Shown here in pieces: positions 31,237 to 38,841 of a stretch of 38,841 nt of DNA. The position numbers and the translations under genes are program-made. Origin of the DNA: CAVSUR01 sp052143655 (GTDB taxonomy: Bacteria; Actinomycetota; Actinomycetes; Streptosporangiales; Streptosporangiaceae); contig JBKQSL010000192.1 of assembly GCA_052143655.1 (NCBI GenBank), positions 1 to 38,841 on the forward strand. Reading direction: 5' to 3'. The notes beneath the pieces are model-generated. The model was given only the letters and a program-made list of their open reading frames with translations, was not told the DNA's origin and made no database searches. The first letter of the stretch is position 1; the number at the start of each line of letters is the position of its first letter.

Positions 31237-32652
31237 CTACCTGTCCGGCAGGAAGCAGATGCCGGCCAGGTTCGCCGCCCCGCCGCACATCTGGCTGCCG
31301 TCGAAGTTGTCGCTGGCAATCCACAGGCCGGCCCTGGTGCGCAGCATGTCATCCGCGCCCAGGCCGCGGGCCCGGCGGTAGTAGCCCGCGGAGCCGGAGG
31401 AGTTCAGGTACAGCCGCCCGGTGCGCGGCGCCAGGCCCTCAAGGCCAGGCGCGCTGTAGGCGCCGGGCCCCGGGAAGTCGCAGCCGCGGGGGTTCATAGA
31501 CCACCGCTCATGCCCGGCGAAATAGGCTGCGCTGGCGTCCGTGGCCACCGCGTACAGCGAGTCGCAGCCGGTGTAGTTGATCCAGGAGGCGGCCACCGAG
31601 CGCCGGGCGGCCGGGAACGCCGCGGCCGCGTCGCACAGCCCGGTGCGCGGATAGTGCCCGATCGGCTGGTTGTAGGGGTGATAGCCGGTGGTGCCGAGGT
31701 AGATCTCACCGTCACGCGACGACCAGGCTGCCGCCTGCACGTAGTACGGCTCGACCGTGGCGCAGTTGCCGTTGAACTGCGGCGACGTCCAGTCGGTCAG
31801 CCGCGCCGACCGGCCCGTCAGGTCCAGCATGAAGATCTGCTGGCGGTGCCGCCCGCCCGCCGAGGTGAAGTCGCCCATCACCAGGTCGTATCGGCCGCTG
31901 TGGGACAGCGCCTGGTTGTAGACCCTGGTGGCGTTCGACGAGACCCCCGGGAACTGGTAGTTGCCGTGAATGCCCAGGCGCGCGAACCCGTCGTTGCGGC
32001 CTGTGCGCGGGTTCAGCGAGGCCAGGTAGGCGTCGGCGGCGCTGCCGCTGATCGAGGTGAAGTTCCCGCCGGCCAGCAGGTGCCCGCGGGTCGCGATCAG
32101 CGTCTGCACCGGCCTGTTCGCATCGTGCCGGAACCCGGTCACGACCCGGCCGGCCCTGGTGCTGATCTCGGCGATGTTGCGGACCGCGACGCCGTTGACC
32201 GAGCTGAAGTCGCCGCCGATGTAGACGTCGGCGCAGCCCCGGCTGAACGCGATCGTGTTGATGGCATCACTGCTGCTCGCCGTGGTGCCGTCGCTGCCGA
32301 CCACCCGGGGCGCGAACGACCACACGGTGTAGGGCGCGGTGGCCTTGAAGCTGACGATGTCGGTGCGCCGGTAGCTCGCGGAGCCCTGCAGTATCCGGCC
32401 GAACGACCCGACCGCGTACATCGTGTTACCGCACTGCGCGAGTTGCCGGATCTGCTGCACCGGGCTATCGGCGGTCGCGCTCAGGTGCGGGGTGCCGCGG
32501 GCGGGGCTCGCCGAGACCACGCCGCGGGGCGGCCGGACGCCGCCGCTGCCCTGCGCCGCTGCCGCCTGCGCGGCGGGGCCGCCGGATGCCAGTGCTCCCG
32601 CGCCGGTCAGCAGCACGGCAGCAGTGCCGAGCGCGATCAGGGTGCTGCGCAC
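31237..32652 (-). CDS. Secreted beta-propeller-like protein, 471 aa
   Basis: The N-terminus is a clear Sec signal peptide (basic MRS, hydrophobic LIALGTAAVLLTGAGALA, Ala-rich cleavage region near residue 30). The mature part repeats a pattern of about 45-50 residues with VYIGGDFSSVNG, LLAGGNFTSISG, LVMGDFTSAGG and IYLGTTGYHP. Each looks like a propeller blade with a G-G-x-F-T/S-x-x-x-G turn, as in the delta-60/PQQ-like repeats of exported proteins. Several cysteine pairs suit an extracytoplasmic protein. The AT-rich stretch at 32735-32780 probably carries its promoter. A function in binding or cell-surface catalysis is possible; no active-site motif is visible. Confidence 0.75.
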   Translation of the reverse strand: MRSTLIALGTAAVLLTGAGALASGGPAAQAAAAQGSGGVRPPRGVVSASPARGTPHLSATADSPVQQIRQLAQCGNTMYAVGSFGRILQGSASYRRTDIVSFKATAPYTVWSFAPRVVGSDGTTASSSDAINTIAFSRGCADVYIGGDFSSVNGVAVRNIAEISTRAGRVVTGFRHDANRPVQTLIATRGHLLAGGNFTSISGSAADAYLASLNPRTGRNDGFARLGIHGNYQFPGVSSNATRVYNQALSHSGRYDLVMGDFTSAGGRHRQQIFMLDLTGRSARLTDWTSPQFNGNCATVEPYYVQAAAWSSRDGEIYLGTTGYHPYNQPIGHYPRTGLCDAAAAFPAARRSVAASWINYTGCDSLYAVATDASAAYFAGHERWSMNPRGCDFPGPGAYSAPGLEGLAPRTGRLYLNSSGSAGYYRRARGLGADDMLRTRAGLWIASDNFDGSQMCGGAANLAGICFLPDR

Positions 32653-32813
32653 GCTGTCTCCTCACAATCCCCCGCATACCTGCCGGGCCCGCCGCGGCTG
32701 CGTCGTGCGGTCGCCAGAGAAGGCGCGCGAAAGCCCCATAAGGTCCACAAATGTAACACAAGTATTAAAGGTACACGCGAGGCTGTCGGTGCGAGGGTTC
32801 GTCTGCCCCATCG

Positions 32814-32829
32814 CCGCCGGAACCGGCGG
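32814..32829 (-). terminator. Hairpin after the FGGY kinase gene
   Basis: CCGCCGG and CCGGCGG form a perfect 7-bp stem with an AA centre, six bases after the kinase stop on the leftward strand. It would end the MFS-lyase-kinase transcript before the promoter of the secreted protein. Confidence 0.5.
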
Positions 32830-32835
32830 AGCAGC

Positions 32836-34425
32836 CTAGCCGTGCGCCGCGCGCTGGCCGTCTGGGCCGGGCCGGCCGCGGTTCAGCCGGGCGTGGGCTG
32901 CCTTGTTGCGCTTGTACAGCCCCACGAACTCGCCGAGCAGGTCGGCGTACAGCCCGGCGGCAGCCCGCTGCGGGGTGTAGACCTGCTCGACGCTGACCCG
33001 GTCGGGCACCTGGTCGAAGCTCAGCTCGCCGAGTGCGACGGCCGCGAGCATGCCGGCCCCGCGGGCATTAGCGCTGACCGGGTCGGCGACCTGCTCGATT
33101 TCCCGGTCCAGCACGTCGGCGAAGATCTGGCACCAGACCGCCGACTGCGCGCCGCCGCCGATGAACCGGATCGGGCCCACCCGCCGTCCGGTGAACCGGT
33201 CCACCGCGGCGAGCAGCCACCGGGCGTTCAGCGCCACGCCCTCGAACACGGCCCGGACCAGGTCGTCGCGGGTCGTCGACAGCGACAGGTTGTGGAAGCC
33301 GCCGCGCACGAACCGGTCCTCGACCGGGGTCCGCTCGCCGTAGAGCCACGGCGTGAAGATCACCCCGTGACTGCCGGGCGGCGCCGCCGCGGCCATCGCG
33401 TCGAAGGCGCGGTAGGCGTCCGGCGGCGCCCCGCCGGCGAACAGCACCTGGTCGCGCAGGAAGCTCAGGGCCGCGCCCGCCGTCTCCTGCTCATCGGCCA
33501 GCAGGTAGCGGCCAGGAATCGCGGCGGGCAGCGCGGCCATGTTCCGCAGCAGGTCTGTCTTCTTGGCCGGGACATGGCAGATCAGCCAGGACGACGTGCC
33601 GACATACAGGTGCGGCTGGTAGTCGCGGGTCGCCCCGGACCCGATCGCGGCCGAGTGCAGGTCGGGGGTGCCCGCCACCACCGGGACGCCGGCCGGCAGG
33701 CCGAGGTCGGCGGCGGGCCCGGGCAGCAGCGGACCGAGTATGTCGGTGGCCGCGACAAGTTCCGGCAGCTTCGCGCCGTCCACCCCGGCCAGCCGCAGCA
33801 GCGCCGGGTCGTAGCGCACCGCCGCCGGGTCCCGGTTGTCGGTCACCCAGTGCAGCGCGATCGAGTCGTAGCTGGCCGCCGCCCGGCCGGTCAGCCGGAA
33901 GTTCAGCCAGTCCTTCGGCTCCAGGAACTTGTACGCGGCCGCGTAGACGGCCGGCTCGGCCTGCTGCAGCCACAGGATGTGCGCGATGGGATCCTTGCCG
34001 CTCTGCCCGGGGATCCCGGCGGTCTTGCGGATCCACCGGACCAGCTTGTCCGGGCCGTAGCCGTGCACCCGCAGCGGGCCGCCGGTGACCCGCCGCACCT
34101 GGGCCGCGCCCCGCGAGTCCATCCAGATGATCGCCGGGCGCAGCGGCCGGCCGCGGTCGTCGGCGGCTACCGTCCCCGACCACTGCGCGGTGCAGCACAC
34201 CGCGGCGACCTCCCCGGCCGGCCCGGCACTGCGGGCCAGCAGCCGGCGCGACGCCCGGCTGATCAGCGTCCACCAGCCGTCCGGGTCCTGCTCGGCACCG
34301 CCGCCGGGCAGCAGCGTGACCTCGCACGGCTCCTGCTCGGACGCGGCCACGTACCCGTCCGCCGAGACCAGCGCCACCTTCAGCGCCGAGGTCCCCAGGT
34401 CGATCGCCAGGATGTGCCGGGCCAC
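32836..34425 (-). CDS. FGGY-family carbohydrate kinase, xylulokinase-like, 529 aa
   Basis: The protein has the two actin-like domains of FGGY kinases: AIDLGTSALKVALV at the start, CTAQWSGTVAADD, IIWMDSRG, EPKDWLNFRLTG, then VVAGTPDLHSAAIGSG with the catalytic Asp and FIGGGAQSAVWCQIFADVL. It phosphorylates a sugar, polyol or similar compound with ATP. Overall likeness is to xylulose or uncharacterised kinases rather than to GlpK, which is a separate gene here. The GTG start lies three bases after the stop of the S1P-lyase-like gene, so the two are co-translated. That pairing suggests a non-sugar or amino-polyol substrate, which is inference. Confidence 0.85.
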   Translation of the reverse strand: MARHILAIDLGTSALKVALVSADGYVAASEQEPCEVTLLPGGGAEQDPDGWWTLISRASRRLLARSAGPAGEVAAVCCTAQWSGTVAADDRGRPLRPAIIWMDSRGAAQVRRVTGGPLRVHGYGPDKLVRWIRKTAGIPGQSGKDPIAHILWLQQAEPAVYAAAYKFLEPKDWLNFRLTGRAAASYDSIALHWVTDNRDPAAVRYDPALLRLAGVDGAKLPELVAATDILGPLLPGPAADLGLPAGVPVVAGTPDLHSAAIGSGATRDYQPHLYVGTSSWLICHVPAKKTDLLRNMAALPAAIPGRYLLADEQETAGAALSFLRDQVLFAGGAPPDAYRAFDAMAAAAPPGSHGVIFTPWLYGERTPVEDRFVRGGFHNLSLSTTRDDLVRAVFEGVALNARWLLAAVDRFTGRRVGPIRFIGGGAQSAVWCQIFADVLDREIEQVADPVSANARGAGMLAAVALGELSFDQVPDRVSVEQVYTPQRAAAGLYADLLGEFVGLYKRNKAAHARLNRGRPGPDGQRAAHG

Positions 34426-34428
34426 CGC

Positions 34429-35838
<1,410 letters not shown>

Positions 35839-35848
35839 GCCCCTCCTC

Positions 35849-37090
35849 CTAGCTGATGCTGTCCGCGGCGCCGACGCTGTCGGCCCCGGGCTGTCCGGTA
35901 CCGTGCGCGCTGGCGCCCGGGCCGGCCCGGGCCGGCAGCCTGCTGGCCAGCGCCAGCCCTGCCAGCGCGGCCGCGCACAGCACGCCGAGCGCGGCGTACG
36001 CGCTGCCGATTACCGTCTGCACGATCAGCACCAGGACCACGCCGCCGAGGTTCCCGGCGAGCAGCAGGAACCCTACCGCCGCGCCGGCCCGCTCCGGGCC
36101 GGTGTGCAGCTCGGACCAGTCCAGCGTCACCGGTAGCGCGGCCAGCAGCACGAAGCCGGCCGCGAACAGCGCGACGCCGGCCACCAGCACGCCGTGCGCG
36201 GTCATCATGACCGCGAACGCGACCGCGGTCACGTCGACTGTGACCTGCAGCAGTGCCCGCCGCCGGTCGCGCCGCGCGACGGCCTGCGGCACCACCGCGG
36301 CGCCGAGGATCCCCGCGGCGGTCAGGATGGCGACCAGGTAGCCGGCGGCGCTCGCGTGCCCGAAGTGACCGAGTATCGAGTCCAGCCAGGTGGCAACGGC
36401 GTTGAAGATGCCCATGCCGACGAACAGCAGGCCGGCCAGCAGCCAGACGAACCGGTCGCCGCGCAGCCAGCGCAGCGACACGGCGACCGACGGGTCCCCG
36501 GGGTAGGCCGCCGGGATGCGCAGCGCGAGCAGCACCCAGGCGCCCGCCACGAGCCCGGCCGCGGCCTGCACGATGAGCAGCAGCCGCAGGCCGCCCGCGT
36601 CGAACAGCGGTCCGCCGGACAGCACCGCGGCGAGTATCCCCAGGTAAAGCGACACGCTGCCGACCGAGATCGCCGCCGTGCGCTCGCGTGGCGGGAAGTA
36701 CCGCGCAGCTACCTTGGTGATCGAGTTCAGCACCAGCGGCTGGCCGGCGGCCACCACGAACTGGCCGGCCAGCGCCCAGCCGTAGGACGTCGGGCCCGCC
36801 AGGCGCAGCAGGCCGCCGACCGCGGTGAGCACCGCGCCTGCCGCCAGCCCCCGCTCAAACCGGGCGTCCAGCCAGCGGCCGGACGGCAGCGCGAGGACCA
36901 CGTACATCAGCGGGAAGATGCCGGCCAGGTCGCCGGCCGCGCCGACCGAGACGCCCATGACCCGGTGCACCTGGGTGGTGATCGGCGAGTAGGTCAGCCA
37001 CAGCAGCTGGGTGCACCCGGCCAGCAGGCTGTAGCCCGCCAGGATCGCCCATCTGCTGGCCCGCACGGGCGCGACGCTGCTGCTCGCCAC
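35849..37090 (-). CDS. MFS transporter, 413 aa
   Basis: About twelve hydrophobic helices are visible, with the MFS loop 2-3 signature PSGRWLDARFERG and FPPRERTAAISVGSVSLYLG after helix 4. The N-terminal half resembles permeases of the nitrate or sugar-phosphate groups, but no specific substrate motif is clear. GTG 37090 follows a GGAG site. The gene leads a three-gene leftward operon with the S1P-lyase-like enzyme and the FGGY kinase. It most likely imports the compound they process, although export of the product is possible. Confidence 0.85.
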   Translation of the reverse strand: MASSSVAPVRASRWAILAGYSLLAGCTQLLWLTYSPITTQVHRVMGVSVGAAGDLAGIFPLMYVVLALPSGRWLDARFERGLAAGAVLTAVGGLLRLAGPTSYGWALAGQFVVAAGQPLVLNSITKVAARYFPPRERTAAISVGSVSLYLGILAAVLSGGPLFDAGGLRLLLIVQAAAGLVAGAWVLLALRIPAAYPGDPSVAVSLRWLRGDRFVWLLAGLLFVGMGIFNAVATWLDSILGHFGHASAAGYLVAILTAAGILGAAVVPQAVARRDRRRALLQVTVDVTAVAFAVMMTAHGVLVAGVALFAAGFVLLAALPVTLDWSELHTGPERAGAAVGFLLLAGNLGGVVLVLIVQTVIGSAYAALGVLCAAALAGLALASRLPARAGPGASAHGTGQPGADSVGAADSIS

Positions 37091-37258
37091 TGACCGCTCC
37101 GCTCCTCGGCCCGCCGCCGGGCACTTGGAGACATCCTGGTACCGGCGGCCCTGCGGGCGCTAGGTGCCCGGCAGCGGCTCCGGCTACCCGGCTGCGTGCC
37201 GCCCCAGCCAGCCCGGGCCCTCTCCCGTCAGCTGGCCGTCGCCGTCAGCAAGCTGCCG

Positions 37259-38758
37259 TCAGCGGGCTGCGGCCGCCGCCCGGTCGGCCGGGTCCTCGTC
37301 CCGGGCCGGCTTGCCCGGCCCGGGTGCGTGCCGCACCAGCACGGCGAGGGCGCAGGACGCCATCCGCTCGGCCGGCCCCGCCGCCCGGCTGGTCAGCACG
37401 ATCGGCACCCGGGCGCCGAGCACGATCCCGGTCATCAGCGAGTCGCCGAGGTAGTCGAGCTGCTTGGCCAGCATGTTGCCGCTTTCCAGGTCCGGCACCA
37501 CCAGGATGTCAGCCTGGCCTGCCACCGGGGACTTGATCCCCTTCGCCGCCGCGGCGTCGACTGACACCGCGTTGTCGAAGCCCAGCGGCCCGTCCACCAG
37601 CCCGCCGCGGATCTGCCCGCGCTCGGCCATCTTGGCCAGGGCCGCCGCGTCCATCGATGAGCGCAGCTGGGGGTTCACCGTCTCGACTGCCGACAGCACC
37701 GCCACCCTGGGCTCGGCCACGCCGCACGCACAGGCCAGCTCGATGGCGTTCTGCACGATGTCACGCTTGGCCGCCAGGTCCGGCTCGATGTTCAGCGCCG
37801 CGTCGGTGATGAACAGCAGCCGCGGGTAGGTCGGCGCCTCGATCGCGAAAACGTGACTCATCCGGCGGTCGGTGATCAGCCCGGTTCCCGGGGTTACCGC
37901 CGGGTGCATCAGCTCGTCGGTGTGCAGGCTGCCCTTCATCAGCGCGTCCACCTGGCCGCTGCGGGCCAGGCTGACCGCGGTCTCGGCCGCCTCGTGGCTG
38001 TGCTCGGTGCCGATCATCTCCAGGCCGCTGATGTCGATGTCGCTGTCCTTGGCGACTGAGCGGATCCGGTTCTCCGGCCCGACCAGCACCGGGACGATCA
38101 GCCCGGCCTCGCTGGCCTGGATCGCGCCGAGCAGGCTGCCAGCGTCGACGGGGTGCACGACCGCCATCCGCACCGGGTCCAGCGCCCGGGCCGCCTCGAC
38201 CAGCCCGCGGAACAGCACGCCGTGCTCGTACAGGTGCACCTGCGGAAGGTTTTCGCGCAGCCGGCGGACCTTCTCCGCCGGGGCCAGCACGGTCGCGGTG
38301 CCCTCGATGGCGACCTCGCCGCGCTGGTTCACGCAGCGGCAGTCGAAGGTAATCCGCCGCCGTGCGGTGTCCTTGGCCGTGGCGGTGACCGAGACCGTGA
38401 TGGCGTCCCCGAGCAGCACCGGATGCTGGAACCGCAGCGTCTGGTCCAGGTAGATCGTGCCGGGGCCAGGCAGCCTGGTGCCCAGCAGCGTGGAGATCAG
38501 CGACGCGCCCCACATGCCGTGCCCGATGATCTTGTGGAACATGTCGCTGTGCGCGTACTCCTCGTCCACTACCGCCGGGTTCACGTCACCGGACATCACC
38601 GCGAACAATTCGATGTCGGTGCGGCTCAGGGTGCGCGTCAGCGACGCGGTCTCGCCGACCAGTATCTCGCCGAACGTGCGGTTCTCGATGAACACCCTCG
38701 GCTCGGTCAGGTCCACGGCCGTTTCCGCCGGATCGCCGTCCTGGTCCGCCGCAGCCAT
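37259..38758 (-). CDS. MaoC-type hydratase fused to a phosphate acetyl/butyryltransferase, about 500 aa
   Basis: The first 165 residues form a MaoC hot-dog domain with MSGDVNPAVVDEEYA and IGHGMWGASLISTLLGTRLP. The rest is a Pta/Ptb domain with MKGSLHTDELMHPAV, GLITDRRMSHVF, DAALNIEPDL and ILVVPDLESGNMLAKQLDYL. Such fusions couple (R)-specific enoyl-CoA hydration with acyl-CoA to acyl-phosphate conversion. In the usual D-x-N-P-x-H-x-D hydratase motif the histidine is valine here (NPAVVD), so hydratase activity is doubtful. ATG 38758 has AGAGGTG at a good distance. GTG 38767 overlaps the upstream stop and is the alternative. It follows a PHA-synthase-like gene. Confidence 0.9.
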   Translation of the reverse strand: MAAADQDGDPAETAVDLTEPRVFIENRTFGEILVGETASLTRTLSRTDIELFAVMSGDVNPAVVDEEYAHSDMFHKIIGHGMWGASLISTLLGTRLPGPGTIYLDQTLRFQHPVLLGDAITVSVTATAKDTARRRITFDCRCVNQRGEVAIEGTATVLAPAEKVRRLRENLPQVHLYEHGVLFRGLVEAARALDPVRMAVVHPVDAGSLLGAIQASEAGLIVPVLVGPENRIRSVAKDSDIDISGLEMIGTEHSHEAAETAVSLARSGQVDALMKGSLHTDELMHPAVTPGTGLITDRRMSHVFAIEAPTYPRLLFITDAALNIEPDLAAKRDIVQNAIELACACGVAEPRVAVLSAVETVNPQLRSSMDAAALAKMAERGQIRGGLVDGPLGFDNAVSVDAAAAKGIKSPVAGQADILVVPDLESGNMLAKQLDYLGDSLMTGIVLGARVPIVLTSRAAGPAERMASCALAVLVRHAPGPGKPARDEDPADRAAAAAR

Positions 38759-38763
38759 CTCGC

Positions 38764-38841
38764 TCACCTCTGCAGGACGTAGGTGCCGGGGGCGTCGCCG
38801 AGCGGCGGGTAGCCGTCGCCCGGGGCGCCCATGGCCGGCCG
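38764..38841 (-). CDS. phaC: C-terminal end of a probable polyhydroxyalkanoate synthase (partial)
   Basis: Only the last 25 codons lie in the window. They end GYPPLGDAPGTYVLQR, which resembles the end of class I/III PHA synthases (YxPLxxAPGxYV). The TGA overlaps the GTG at 38767 (GTGA) in front of the MaoC-Pta gene, so the two are probably coupled. PhaC would polymerise (R)-3-hydroxyacyl-CoA, the usual product of MaoC-type hydratases, which makes the pairing sensible. The call is tentative because so little sequence is visible. Confidence 0.5.
   Translation of the reverse strand, partial: RPAMGAPGDGYPPLGDAPGTYVLQR

Overview
This is a high-GC window (about 70% G+C by eye). GTG and TTG starts are frequent, many genes overlap by ATGA, GTGA or TTGA, and the gene families are typical of Actinomycetota (GlpABC with DhaKLM, a deazaflavin-type nitroreductase, a CGNR-type regulator). 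I cannot name the genus. I found no rRNA, tRNA or CRISPR array.

Positions 1 to about 9,900 are an accessory, decayed region. Intact small genes (a coupled pair of short unknown proteins, a 577-residue unknown, a nucleotidyltransferase-like protein, a CGNR-type regulator, a DUF3291-like protein, a PIN-like toxin, a cupin, a Ddn-like nitroreductase) sit among gene fragments. The fragments come from a methyltransferase, an IS110 transposase in two opposed pieces, a Fic protein, an EamA transporter with a stop and three frameshifts, an SDR, a truncated antitoxin, the C-terminus of a TetR regulator and the N-terminus of a ribbon-helix-helix antitoxin. From about 9,640 to 14,000 come housekeeping or stress genes: a small conserved protein, a fatty acid desaturase, a cold-shock protein with a strong terminator, a DEAD-box helicase and a PlsC acyltransferase.

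Positions 14,409 to 31,199 form a large rightward glycerol and glycerol-3-phosphate (G3P) locus. The first block is glpF, dhaK, dhaL and glpK, closed by an 18-bp hairpin. The second block is a short GlpA-like flavoprotein followed by three genes that resemble the iron-sulfur and membrane subunits of succinate dehydrogenase. This looks like a hybrid membrane G3P:quinone oxidoreductase and is the most novel feature of the window. Next come a conventional glpABC, a three-domain DhaM with a complete Enzyme I, and lipid genes (pgsA, an extended SDR, a second plsC with a Lys/Asp-rich tail). Glycerol enters through GlpF and is phosphorylated by GlpK. G3P can then be oxidised to DHAP by either of two membrane systems or diverted to phospholipids. 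Dihydroxyacetone is phosphorylated by DhaKLM.

Positions 31,237 to 38,841 run leftward. They hold a secreted beta-propeller-like protein, a cassette of MFS transporter, sphingosine-1-phosphate-lyase-like PLP enzyme and FGGY kinase, then a MaoC/phosphotransacetylase fusion translationally coupled to the 3' end of what looks like a PHA synthase gene.
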